The notes under the pieces are model-generated. The model saw only the letters and a program-made list of their open reading frames with translations, ran no database searches and was not told the origin of the DNA. Source: Deltaproteobacteria bacterium (GTDB taxonomy: Bacteria; Myxococcota_A; UBA9160; PR03). Taken from it: 21,121 bases of DNA. The DNA lies in assembly GCA_018262315.1 (NCBI GenBank), contig JAGSPS010000074.1:1-21121 (forward strand), given 5' to 3'. A program made the position numbers and the translations under genes. Below, one piece after another: positions 9,401 to 15,828 of the stretch (the first letter of the stretch is position 1; each line of letters opens with the position of its first letter).

Positions 9401-9635
9401 GTGCTTCCTCACCATCGAAGACGAGACCGGCACCTCGAACGCCGTGCTCGGGCCGCAACAGTTCCGGCGCTTCCGCGTCGCGCTCCACACCTCGCCGCTG
9501 GTCGAGATCGCAGGAACCGTCCAGAATGTCGACGGCGTGCTGCATGTGCGCGTGAAGCACCTCGCAACGCTCGCGCTCGAAGCCGATTCCCCGCCGCCGG
9601 GCGCCCAGCTGCCGGTCTCGCACGACTACCACTAG
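6453..9635 (+). CDS. dnaE2: error-prone DNA polymerase DnaE2 (ImuC), C-family
   Basis: A C-family polymerase of about 1060 residues. In order: N-terminal PHP domain (VELRCASAFSFLEGAS, then ALADRGGLYGIPRF), palm with PDIDIDL (catalytic Asp around residues 398-402) and KIDLLGLGML (third catalytic Asp, about 553), fingers, helix-hairpin-helix region (ITSFALYGFPESHAASFALIAYASSWLKCHHPAAF) and an OB-fold (GTVQNVDGVLHVRVKHL). The C-terminal SHDYH ending is typical of DnaE2 and not of replicative DnaE. DnaE2 carries out damage-induced mutagenic synthesis, normally with ImuA and ImuB; neither gene is in this window. In the PHP domain, expected metal-binding His positions read Arg (LRC, DRGG), so this site is probably inactive, as in E. 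coli DnaE. GTG 6453 is preferred because the frame upstream, back to TTG 6378, runs into the repeat element; GTG 6435 is the other candidate. Confidence 0.94.
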   Translation: MSHPSSSDVVELRCASAFSFLEGASNPEDLAERAAELGYGAVALADRGGLYGIPRFHQAAKAAGIEAIVGARIAVTDRDPRSEPKANEGHRARIAVKDGPELLLLVESQRGYRNLSRLLTVAHERGGKSDASATWDEVAEHAGDLIALVRGDGSLSAASLDRTRGVLGPGRVWVDVSRHLDRRAEGEARWAAAVAESLGVPIAATNDVRHARQSDRPLFDALSCLRHHVTLDSAGRRLAPNAERHLLAAAEWTRRFADRPAWLAATRQVAGRCAFRIGDLGYRFPTFPTEDGESQPSLLRRLTLDGARMRYGHPLPERAHRQLEHELRVIEKLDLAGYFLIVWDIARYARERRMLAQGRGSAANSAVCYALGITAVDPVGMELLFERFLSEERGEWPDIDIDLPSGDPREDVIQYVFARYGRHGAAMTANVITYRTRLAVREMGKVLGLAPDAIDKLARVLATLELREGLDETRALLRQGGVDPDAPRVLRLLGLVDRVRGLPRHLGQHSGGIVIAAGRLDEVVPIEPASMPGRRVVQWDKDDCADLGIIKIDLLGLGMLNALEHTIRLAREHEGVAIDLAKLPPDDPATFAMIQRADTMGTFQIESRAQMATLPRMKPANFYDLVVEVAIIRPGPIVGKMVHPYLNRRAGREPVEYSHPSLEPILRRTLGVPLFQEQLLRLAMTAAGFSGGEAEELRRAMGFKRSRERMQKIEARLRHGMTERGITGTAQDDIVRGITSFALYGFPESHAASFALIAYASSWLKCHHPAAFLAGLLNAWPMGFYSPASLIKDAQRHGVAVLPIDVLHSKWLCDLESKRCRLGFRFVQGLHSETARRIEAARGERPFAHVADLARRAELSRAELLTLAELGALASIDPDACSRRAALWQVAALERDHRSLFAGASPPAATSPLPEMSALEETLADYRASGVSTGPHVMAHLRERLAQRGVLSAIALRDVPNDCWVRTAGHVIVRQRPGSAGGMCFLTIEDETGTSNAVLGPQQFRRFRVALHTSPLVEIAGTVQNVDGVLHVRVKHLATLALEADSPPPGAQLPVSHDYH

Positions 9636-9706
9636 CAACCAGCTCGTGGTCCGCGCCGTTCGTTCGTCGTGCCCCGCGCTATCTTGCGCCGCCGTCCGGG
9701 GGGTCC

Positions 9707-11332
9707 ATGAGCCGAGCGACAGCGGTGGCAGGTGCGTCGGTGCGACGCGGCGCCGTGCACTTCGGCGTGCTCGGACCACTGCTCTGTTGGGCGATCGTCT
9801 ACGCCGACATCGGCACCAGCGTCTACTACGTCCCCGGTATCCTGTTTCGCGAAGTCGGCAGCAGCGCGGCGAGTTTCGTACTCGCCACCTCGATCGTCTT
9901 CATCTTCCTCGCCGAGAAGTACGCCGACATCTCCGCGCGTTACGCCGCCGGCGGCGGCGTCGTTTCGGTCGCGAACGACGCCTTCGGTCCGCGCGTCGGT
10001 GCGCTCGGCGGCATGTTGATCCTGGTCGACTACTTCCTCACCGCGGCAATCTCCGCCGTGTCGGGATTTTCGTATCTCGCCACGATGTTCCCGTCGCTGG
10101 AACACGCCGTGCCGATCCTCGCGGCGGTCGGGCTGATCCTGCTCGGTGTGCTCAACTGGGTCGGGATCCGCGAGTCGGCGACGGTGAGCGCCGCGATCGG
10201 AGCGGCCGCATTCGCAGTGTTGATCGCGCTGGTCGGCGTCGCGTCGTGGAACATCGGTCCACAGCACTGGGAGCAGATCGGCGGTCAGCTCGCCGCGGCC
10301 GGCCGGCTCCCGCTGGGCGATGCGGTGGTCGGATTCTCGGGCGCATGGCTGGCGTTCAGCGGGCTCGAATCGCTGGCACAGATCTCGCCGGCGATGGCGA
10401 CACCGCGCCGGCGCACCGCCAGCATCGCAGTGGGACTCGTGGTGGTGGCGGTCCTCGCAACGTCACCGCTGCTGACTGCGTTCTCCACCAATGTGCTCGA
10501 CCCGCGCGGCTTGAACCCCGACGCGCTGCAATCGGAGCTCGCCTTCGCGATGGGCGGCCCCTGGCTGCGGGTGCTGGTGGTGATCACCGCCTCCTCACTG
10601 CTGCTCTTCGCCTCGAATACCGCACTGGTGGGCGCCTATCACATCTTCGGTGCACTCGCGGACGGCGGCTTCCTGCCCGGCCTGCTGCTGAATCGCTCGG
10701 AGCGCTTCGGGACGCCGACCCTCGCGATCACACTCGCCGTGATGATGCCGATCGCCGTACTCGCCATGACGGGTGGCAACATCGCGACGCTCGGCGGGCT
10801 CTACGCCTTCGGGCTGCTCGGCGCCTTCGCGCTGTCGTCGATCTCGCTCGACCGCGTGCGCATGGCGGAGGGTCAGCGCGGATTGCTGTTCGCCTTGGGC
10901 GTCGCGACCACCGTGATGGTGCTCGTCGCGTGGGCGACGAACCTGGTGGCGAAGCCGGCCGCTACGATTTTTGGCGGATCGCTCACTGCGATCATGATGC
11001 TCGGGGGCCTCGCCTACCGGCGCGGCATCTGGCGACCGCGCGCCGCCGCGTCGGTAACGCCCGAAGCAACGAGCGACTACTCGAGGAGGCCGCCGCGCAT
11101 CTCACGGGCCGCAAGGAAGTGGACGTCGCGGTGCTCTTCGTCGACGAAGTGCCGGGGCTCTTCGTGCCACGCGACACCGAGCCGTCACGCGAAGCCCGCG
11201 GCGTCCTCGAGCAATCCGTCGCGCGGCTCAACGCGCAGGGCGCCGCGGCCATCCCGATCTGGCGCGTCGCGAGCGACGCGGGCGAAGCCATCGCCGACGC
11301 CGCCGCTCGTCTCGGCGTCGACGCGATCCTGA
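9707..11332 (+). CDS. APC-superfamily permease with about twelve membrane helices; C-terminus scrambled by a frameshift
   Basis: The frame from ATG 9707 encodes about twelve hydrophobic helices over some 440 residues. The first contains YADIGTSVYYVPGIL, resembling the first-helix motif of APC-type amino acid permeases and the GDIGTS motif of KUP potassium transporters. The substrate is not certain; amino acid or cation uptake are the main options. A G-rich stretch (9699-9703) precedes the start. After the last helix (GSLTAIMMLGGLAYRRG) the frame turns into Arg/Ser/Pro-rich sequence with no protein character and stops at 11332, while a well-formed domain continues in the frame one base back (see 11068-11439). 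The shift point lies between about 11025 and 11070. The intact gene would therefore run 9707-11439 (about 577 residues) as a permease with a C-terminal cytoplasmic regulatory domain. Confidence 0.87.
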   Translation: MSRATAVAGASVRRGAVHFGVLGPLLCWAIVYADIGTSVYYVPGILFREVGSSAASFVLATSIVFIFLAEKYADISARYAAGGGVVSVANDAFGPRVGALGGMLILVDYFLTAAISAVSGFSYLATMFPSLEHAVPILAAVGLILLGVLNWVGIRESATVSAAIGAAAFAVLIALVGVASWNIGPQHWEQIGGQLAAAGRLPLGDAVVGFSGAWLAFSGLESLAQISPAMATPRRRTASIAVGLVVVAVLATSPLLTAFSTNVLDPRGLNPDALQSELAFAMGGPWLRVLVVITASSLLLFASNTALVGAYHIFGALADGGFLPGLLLNRSERFGTPTLAITLAVMMPIAVLAMTGGNIATLGGLYAFGLLGAFALSSISLDRVRMAEGQRGLLFALGVATTVMVLVAWATNLVAKPAATIFGGSLTAIMMLGGLAYRRGIWRPRAAASVTPEATSDYSRRPPRISRAARKWTSRCSSSTKCRGSSCHATPSRHAKPAASSSNPSRGSTRRAPRPSRSGASRATRAKPSPTPPLVSASTRS

Positions 11333-11439
11333 TCGGCACCTCCCAGCGCGGGATGCTCTGGCACATGCTGCGCGGCAACGTCCTCGCCCGACTCAGCGCG
11401 CGAGTCCCCGCCCGCACCCGCCTCGTCATCGTCGCCTGA
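11068..11439 (+). pseudogene. frame-displaced C-terminal universal-stress-protein-like domain of the permease
   Basis: From 11068 the frame one base back from the permease frame reads NERLLEEAAAHLTGRKEVDV and continues through VDEVPGLFVPRDTEP and WRVASDAGEAIADAAARLGVDAILIGTSQRG to LVIVA before a TGA at 11437-11439. The alternating hydrophobic strands and the RLGVDAILIGTS...RGNVLARL segment resemble the C-terminal half of universal stress protein domains. Such domains are known as C-terminal additions to APC-type permeases. It has no convincing start codon of its own (a GTG at 11119 is possible but lacks a Shine-Dalgarno) and directly abuts the permease, so a single fused gene broken by a one-base indel is the best reading. 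A sequencing error is as likely as a real mutation. The stop codon sits at the edge of repeat element B. Confidence 0.72.
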
Positions 11440-11508
11440 CCCCGTTGACTTGGGGACGTTCCTGAAGTCAAGCAAGTCAACGGGGGCAGGAACGTCCCCA
11501 AGTCAACG
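11440..11508. repeat. REP-like composite palindromic element B
   Basis: Perfect 22-bp inverted arms at 11443-11464 and 11487-11508. Inside the loop, 11474-11485 is also a perfect 12-bp reverse complement of 11440-11451, so two mutually exclusive hairpins can form with the same left arm. The left arm contains CGTTGACTTGGGGACG, shared exactly with element C. It occupies most of the gap between the permease/USP stop codon (11437-11439) and the WYL regulator start. A terminator role is possible but there is no T-tract. The nested three-arm layout matches element A. Confidence 0.85.
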
Positions 11509-11526
11509 AGCTAGGATGCGCGGGGC

Positions 11527-12501
11527 ATGCGGGGAGATCAGCTGGCGCGGCAGTGGAGGCTCATCCAGCGACTGGCGCGCAGTCGCTGGGGCGTCGGGCT
11601 CGACGACCTCGCGAACGACTTCGAGTGTCATCGCCGCACCATCTACCGGGATCTCGACGCGCTGATGGCGGCCGGCTTCCCGGTTCTCTCGGAACGCCGC
11701 GAGGGTCGCGTCTTCTATCGCTTCCTCGACGACTTCAAGCTCGGCGACGTGCCGTTCACACCCGACGAGATCCTGTCGCTCGCGTTCGGCGAAGACCTGC
11801 TGCGCACGCTCGAAGGCACCGTCTTCCACGACTCGATCCGCTCGGCGCTCGCGAAGATCCGTGCGAGCCTCGGCCCCGAGATGACGGAGTTCCTGGCGCG
11901 ACTCGGCGAGTCATTCCGTGTACTGCCGGGTCCCCACGGCGACTACGCAGCGCTGCGCGACACGATCCGCGTGCTCAACGAGGCGGTGCTCGATCGGCGC
12001 AGCATCTCGATGCAGTACCGAACCGGGCGCACCGGCCGCGAGCGCGCGCGCGATCTCGATCCGTATCGGATCTGGTATCGCGGCGGCGCGCTCTACGTGG
12101 TCGGCCACGACCATCACTCGGGAGAGGTGCGCACCTTTGCGGTCAAGCGCATCGGCGCGATCCGCCGCACCGATCGACGCTTCACGGTGCCGGCGAGCTT
12201 CGACTTCGACGCCTACATCGGCGCCGCCTTCGGGGTGATCCACGAGCCACCCGTGCGCGTGCGCATCCGCTTCGAGAAGCGCTGGGCCGACTGGGTCGCG
12301 GAACGCACCTGGCACGCGACGCAGCAGCTGGAGCGCCGCGCCGGCGGCGCCCTCGAACTCACGATGGAAGTGGGAGGCGCGGCCGAGGTACGCAGCTGGG
12401 TGCTCTCGTTCGGCGCCGGCGCCGAGGTGCTCGAACCCGCTTCGCTGCGCGAAGACGTGCAGCGCGAACTCACCCGGGCGGCGGCGCGCTATCGCGGTTA
12501 G
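11527..12501 (+). CDS. WYL-domain transcriptional regulator with N-terminal HTH (YafY-like)
   Basis: A 324-residue protein. Residues about 8-60 form a winged helix-turn-helix of the HTH_11 type (DDLANDFECHRRTIYRDLDALMAAGFPV). Residues about 140-220 form a WYL domain, recognised from RARDLDPYRIWYRGGALYVVGHDHHSGEVRTFAVKRIGAI. The C-terminal region (VRIRFEKRWADWVAERTWHATQQ through VLEPASLREDVQRELTRAAARY) is the usual WYL C-terminal extension. Members bind DNA and respond to nucleotide or nucleic-acid-like ligands sensed by the WYL fold; many control stress, DNA-repair or defence genes. No target can be assigned from context. ATG 11527 begins 18 bp after element B; an AGGA at 11512-11515 is a distant, weak Shine-Dalgarno. 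Transcription should end at the hairpin at 12560-12587. Confidence 0.92.
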   Translation: MRGDQLARQWRLIQRLARSRWGVGLDDLANDFECHRRTIYRDLDALMAAGFPVLSERREGRVFYRFLDDFKLGDVPFTPDEILSLAFGEDLLRTLEGTVFHDSIRSALAKIRASLGPEMTEFLARLGESFRVLPGPHGDYAALRDTIRVLNEAVLDRRSISMQYRTGRTGRERARDLDPYRIWYRGGALYVVGHDHHSGEVRTFAVKRIGAIRRTDRRFTVPASFDFDAYIGAAFGVIHEPPVRVRIRFEKRWADWVAERTWHATQQLERRAGGALELTMEVGGAAEVRSWVLSFGAGAEVLEPASLREDVQRELTRAAARYRG

Positions 12502-12550
12502 CAGGCATCTCGGCTTCCTGATCGGGGCTGCTGGCCGACACCCGGCGGTG

Positions 12551-12595
12551 AAAATGCGAAGGGCCGCGGACCTGCGCCCGCGGCCCTGTTCTTTC
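12551..12595. terminator. bidirectional intrinsic terminator
   Basis: A perfect 10-bp GC-rich stem, 12560-12569 (AGGGCCGCGG) with 12578-12587 (CCGCGGCCCT), encloses an 8-base loop. The plus strand continues GTTCTTTC; the minus strand continues CGCATTTTC. It lies between the convergent WYL regulator and diiron gene and can serve both. Confidence 0.85.
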
Positions 12596-12609
12596 AGGAC
12601 GTCGGCCGC

Positions 12610-12989
12610 TCAGGCAATCAGCGAGAGTTCCGGCACCGTCGTCGCGCGATCGCCGCGGTCGTAGAGCATGCCGAGCTTGCGGTACTGCGACTCGGTGCGC
12701 TCGGTGACGAGGCCGAGGTTACGCAGGTTCGGCAGCACCGTGTGCATGTAGATGAGGCTGTTCAGCTCGGCCCAGTTGGGCATGCCGAGCGTCGCCTTCG
12801 TGAGGTTGCTCGCATCGATGCCGTACTTCGGACCGAGCGTCTGGAGCATGTCGAGCTGCTGGTTGGCGTTGAGCGCTTCGAGAATGCCGAACGCCCAGTC
12901 CTCCATCTCGTCCATCTCGGTCTTGTCGGCCTCGCGCACCGCACGGCGCATCGTGAGCACCCCGAAAGCCGCGTGGCGTGCTTCGTCCT
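12610..12989 (-). pseudogene. 3' part of a disrupted diiron ferritin-like gene
   Basis: From about 12989 downward the minus strand reads QDEARHAAFGVLTMRRAVREAD and then about 100 further residues, ending at 12610. The DEARHAAFG segment is the second ExxH iron-binding helix of diiron ferritin-like oxygenases. The tail (PNWAELNSLIYMHTVLPNLRNLGLVTERTESQYRKLGML) matches the family's C-terminus. It is the natural continuation of the 5' part at 13061-13618 but is in a different frame and separated from it by an inverted copy of its own sequence. The frame is open upstream to 13209, but that stretch encodes the inverted copy rather than family sequence. An internal ATG at 12951 could start a short product lacking most iron ligands. 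Confidence 0.8.
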
Positions 12990-13091
12990 GCTCGACGCCA
13001 ACCAGCAGCTCGACATGCTCCAGACGCTCGGTCCGAAGTACGGCATCGATGCGAGCAACCTCACACAGGCGACGCTCGGCATGCCCAACTG
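12773..13091. repeat. 102-bp inverted duplication inside the diiron gene
   Basis: 12773-12874 and 12990-13091 are reverse complements over 102 bp with three mismatches (12798, 12799 and 12870 in the left copy), around a 115-bp spacer. The left copy is in its proper coding context: minus-strand NANQQLDMLQTLGPKYGIDA onward. The right copy is the inserted one. It encodes the same peptide on the plus strand, with Lys changed to Gln, the first Asn to Asp and one synonymous Thr codon, and ends with a stop just after the shared sequence. It replaces roughly 50 residues expected between the two ExxH helices. Confidence 0.93.
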
Positions 13092-13618
13092 ATCGGGTAG
13101 ATGGTGCCGAGCTTGCGGGACAGGAACTTCGAGATCGCCTCGAGATGGCGCGCCTCGTCGGCCACCTGGCTCGCCGAGTACCATTTCTCGTCCATCTTGG
13201 TGCAGACATTGGTGAGCTGACCGCAGAGCTGGAGCGCCGCCTGCTCGCCGTGCAGCAGCTGCGAGAGCGTGTGGCCCAGCTCGTCGAAGGCTGCGGCCTT
13301 CTGCGTCGCCTCGTCCTTGCCCATCAGCCTGCAGATCTGGGCCAGCATCGACGCTTCGGGCGAGAGCACCCACTCGTCGTTCGAGACGGGGATCGACCAG
13401 TCGAGATCGCGCTCGGCGTTCCACTGGTTGACCTTGCCCTTCTCGTAGAGGGCGCGGAGTTCCTCGACCTCGGAGCCGTACTCCCAGGTCCAGTTGAGCG
13501 TGAGTGGCGTGGCGACGTCGGTCTTCGCGCGCAGCTTCGCGATCTCGCTCTCGTCGACGAACTCGATCACTTCGAAGTCACCGAACCGCTTTCGGTGTTG
13601 CTGCATCAGCTTGTTCAA
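13061..13618 (-). CDS. 5' part of a disrupted diiron ferritin-like protein (AurF / acyl-ACP-desaturase-like fold)
   Basis: A 185-residue N-terminal fragment. It contains LHGEQAALQL (first Glu ligand) and VADEARHLEAISKFLSRKLG (ExxH ligand helix), characteristic of ferritin-like diiron oxygenases; intact family members have about 300 residues or more and a second ExxH helix. The segment LYEKGKVNQWNAERDLDWSIPV near the N-terminus is typical of the subgroup. After YPIS the frame enters an inverted copy of downstream sequence and stops at 13061, so the product lacks half of the diiron site and should be inactive. The start is TTG 13618, supported by GGGAGGG five bases upstream and by a 4-bp overlap with the tetR stop (TTGA). 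Whether the lesion is real or an assembly chimera cannot be decided here. Confidence 0.82.
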   Translation of the reverse strand: MNKLMQQHRKRFGDFEVIEFVDESEIAKLRAKTDVATPLTLNWTWEYGSEVEELRALYEKGKVNQWNAERDLDWSIPVSNDEWVLSPEASMLAQICRLMGKDEATQKAAAFDELGHTLSQLLHGEQAALQLCGQLTNVCTKMDEKWYSASQVADEARHLEAISKFLSRKLGTIYPISWACRASPV

Positions 13619-14271
13619 GATTGCCCTCCCTCATCGGACGACGCGGGGCGCGCGGCCAGTCCGTAGTGCAAGAATTGCTTCATCTCGGCCTTGCGTGCGC
13701 GCACGGCTTCCGCCGAGAGCAGGGGACCGCCGAGCAGCCGCTCGCCGATCTCTCCCGACGCGAAGTGGTAGATCGTCGCGCCGATCAGGGTCTGGACCAC
13801 GTGCGGTGCGGACGCTGCGCGGAACTCACCGGCGCGCATGCCCTGCTGTAGGAGCCGCGTGATTCCGTCGAGCACGTTCGCGAGGCGGCGTTCGGCCGCT
13901 TGCCCCTCTGGCCAGTCCGCCGCGTCGAACTCGTCTTCCTCGAAGAGCGCGCGCAGCAACAGGCGCGCCGACGCCGGCTGCTCGGCGAAGGCATCGACGA
14001 GCGCGTCGATCCAGCGGTCGAGTCTTTCGGCGGCCGGAGCGTGCGCCGTGAGGATCGGCTGGACGCGCTCTTCGACCCGCGCGAGCACGCGCTCCACCAC
14101 GGCGAGGTAGAGCTGCACCTTCGAGCGAAAATGGTGGAAGAGCGACGACTTCCCGAGTCCCGCCGCCTCGGCGAGCTCGCGCATGCCGACGCCGGCGAAG
14201 CCGCGCCGCGCATACAGCGCTTCCGCGACCTCGAGGATCTTCGCGTGCGAGTTGGCGGTGGCGTCATTCAT
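13615..14271 (-). CDS. TetR/AcrR-family transcriptional repressor
   Basis: A 218-residue protein with a TetR N-terminal helix-turn-helix at residues about 9-55 (KILEVAEALYARRGFAGVGMRELAEAAG, then LGKSSLFHHFRSK). The C-terminal ligand-binding helices are divergent, as usual, and include an LLLRALFEEDEFD segment. Members repress nearby genes and are released by a small ligand. ATG 14271 is the only sensible start. The coding sequence ends with TGA overlapping the TTG start of the diiron gene, so the two genes form a translationally coupled pair and the diiron enzyme is the likely regulated function. A 16-bp perfect palindrome 9 bp upstream of the start is the probable autoregulatory operator. 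Confidence 0.92.
   Translation of the reverse strand: MNDATANSHAKILEVAEALYARRGFAGVGMRELAEAAGLGKSSLFHHFRSKVQLYLAVVERVLARVEERVQPILTAHAPAAERLDRWIDALVDAFAEQPASARLLLRALFEEDEFDAADWPEGQAAERRLANVLDGITRLLQQGMRAGEFRAASAPHVVQTLIGATIYHFASGEIGERLLGGPLLSAEAVRARKAEMKQFLHYGLAARPASSDEGGQS
13619..13630 (-). promoter_or_regulatory. ribosome binding site for the TTG-started diiron gene
   Basis: Minus-strand GGGAGGG at 13630-13624 followed by a 5-base spacer to TTG 13618. It lies inside the last codons of tetR and decides the diiron start in favour of the TTG that overlaps the tetR stop. Confidence 0.75.
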
Positions 14272-14280
14272 CTTCTGGCT

Positions 14281-14330
14281 CCGACCGATCGGTCGGGCGG
14301 CAGCTTATCTGGACACCAGACGGGAATCAA
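14281..14330 (-). promoter_or_regulatory. TetR operator and candidate tetR promoter
   Basis: CCGACCGATCGGTCGG at 14281-14296 is a perfect 16-bp palindrome, the size and type bound by TetR-family dimers. On the minus strand a weak promoter can be drawn upstream of it: TTGATT (14330-14325), a 15-base spacer, then GATAAG (14309-14304). The operator would sit just downstream of the -10, where bound repressor blocks initiation. A second symmetric motif, AATCCA-GAC-TGGATT, lies at 14329-14343. The operator call is firm as a palindrome; the promoter elements are tentative. Confidence 0.65.
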
Positions 14331-14364
14331 TCCAGACTGGATTCAGAATCGATCTGGAAAGAGC

Positions 14365-15828
14365 TCAGGGCTTCGGCCGGCTCAGCCGTCTGGTCTTCGG
14401 CTTCGGCTTCTCAGTCGGCGGCGCCGGGGCGGGCGTCACCGCGGGCGCGGGCGCTGCTTCGGGCGGCGCTGGTGATGGCTCCACAGGAGCGGGAGCCGGC
14501 TCATCCGGAAACGGCACCTGCTCAGCGTCCTGACCGAGCCAGGAATCCTGCGGCACACCAGAGGGCCGGACGGGTGCCGTGGGCGACGGCGGCGATACCG
14601 GCTGTACAACGGGTGCGGGCGTCGCGATCGGAGCCTCTGGAGCCGGGATCGCCGGCACCGTCGCGGGCACCATCTCGGGCGCCGGAACGCGCGCCGGAAC
14701 GGGCGCAGAAGCGGGCGTCGAAGCGGGCGCGACGGGCGCGCCCGGCACCGGCGGCAGGATCGGCGCGACCGCAGGTGCAGGTGCAGGTGCAGGTGCAGAC
14801 GGTTCGACGGGAGTTGCTGCGGGCGCCGGAATGACTGCTCCCGGTGTCGTCGCCGCTCCGGGCAACACGCGCGCGCTGCCCACGCGCTCGACCCGAAAGC
14901 CACGTTGCGCGAGCAGCTCGGGAATTCCCTGCGGGCCGATCAGATGTCCGGTTCCCACCACCACGAAGCGCGGCTTCGCGTCGGCCGAGAGCGCCACGAT
15001 GCGATCCGTCATCGTGCGGTTGCGGTTGTAGAAGACCCGTTCGTAGAACTGGCCGAGCGCCGCATCGCCGGTCGAGTTGCCGAAGAGCAGCTCGGTCAAC
15101 GTCTTCTCGTCGCCCTGCTCCCAGGCGGTGAGCGTCGCGCGTGTCACGGCGAGCAACGCCTGCGCCTCGCGGAGGATCTCCACCAGCATCGTCTCTTGCA
15201 GAGGTGCGGGCAGACCCGCGAAGAGCTCCGCCTGTTCCTCGAGCGACTCCAGGGGCACGATGCCTTTGCGCCCGCTCGCGCGCCGCATCATCACCACGTC
15301 GACGCCATTCTCGGCTTCGAGACCCGCCGCGGTGTACTCGAGCTGGGTCACCACCTGCGCGACGAGCCAGGGTCGCATGCGGTCGACGCGCTCCATCGGG
15401 TAGCCACGCGCCTTCATGTACGTCGCGAGCTGCTGGTAGGTGTCCGGCGCAACGACGCTGCGCAGCGTCGTTCCGCGCGGCAGCAGGCCGAAGCGGTTGA
15501 TCGCGTCGACCGCGTCGATGGGCGAGGGCGTCGAGGTGTCGAGCTCCACGACCAGCTCCAGCGCTTGCGCCCAGTCCTGCTCGATGCGCGCGTCGAGCAC
15601 CAGCTGGCGGCGGTCCCCGATGTGCACCGAGCCGAGCAGGAAGAGGTGCGCGCCGTTCACCGCCTGCGCTTCCCAGAAGAACGCCCTCGGCGCGAGTGCG
15701 TCGCTGGGAGCGGGCTCGGGAGTGGGCTTGGACTTCGACTTCGGCGGCGAGGCGCATGCCGTGACGAGCGCCAGCACGGCAATCGCCACGAAGCGTGCAA
15801 CGCGCCCCGCGAGGCGCCCGTCGTGCAC
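14365..15828 (-). CDS. TraB/GumN (TIKI-like) family lipoprotein with long Pro/Ala-rich C-terminus
   Basis: A 487-residue protein. Residues 1-25 form a lipoprotein signal peptide ending in the lipobox VTAC (lipidated Cys about 25). Residues about 48-310 are a TraB/GumN domain, with LFLLGSVHIG near the start and VVVGTGHLIG near the end. These supply the two GxxH motifs (His about 69 and 295) that are zinc-binding or catalytic in the related animal TIKI proteases. The remaining ~175 residues are low-complexity Pro/Ala/Val sequence, probably an unstructured linker spanning the periplasm or cell wall, ending in a basic tail. Start GTG 15828 shares one base with the TAG stop of the upstream M16 gene (TAGTG), so translation is probably coupled. 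The open frame continues far upstream, but that stretch is antisense-like sequence inside the M16 gene. Peptidase activity is an inference from the family. Confidence 0.88.
   Translation of the reverse strand: MHDGRLAGRVARFVAIAVLALVTACASPPKSKSKPTPEPAPSDALAPRAFFWEAQAVNGAHLFLLGSVHIGDRRQLVLDARIEQDWAQALELVVELDTSTPSPIDAVDAINRFGLLPRGTTLRSVVAPDTYQQLATYMKARGYPMERVDRMRPWLVAQVVTQLEYTAAGLEAENGVDVVMMRRASGRKGIVPLESLEEQAELFAGLPAPLQETMLVEILREAQALLAVTRATLTAWEQGDEKTLTELLFGNSTGDAALGQFYERVFYNRNRTMTDRIVALSADAKPRFVVVGTGHLIGPQGIPELLAQRGFRVERVGSARVLPGAATTPGAVIPAPAATPVEPSAPAPAPAPAVAPILPPVPGAPVAPASTPASAPVPARVPAPEMVPATVPAIPAPEAPIATPAPVVQPVSPPSPTAPVRPSGVPQDSWLGQDAEQVPFPDEPAPAPVEPSPAPPEAAPAPAVTPAPAPPTEKPKPKTRRLSRPKP
14771..14798. 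repeat. hexanucleotide tandem repeat in the TraB/GumN gene
   Basis: GCAGGT repeated four times plus GCAG, encoding Pro-Ala repeats on the minus strand. Unit changes keep the frame and would only alter linker length. Confidence 0.9.

Noticed and set aside
11003..11070. Programmed -1 ribosomal frameshift in the permease gene
   Set aside because: No in-frame X-XXY-YYZ slippery heptamer with a following hairpin was found at the transition; a one-base indel or sequencing error is simpler.
12773..13091. Invertible phase-variation segment
   Set aside because: Flipping the 115-bp spacer between the inverted copies would not restore an intact reading frame, and no recombinase is encoded nearby.
12742..13092. 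Plus-strand open frame of 116 codons
   Set aside because: It is antisense to the diiron gene and exists because the inverted duplication presents the gene's own peptide on the plus strand.
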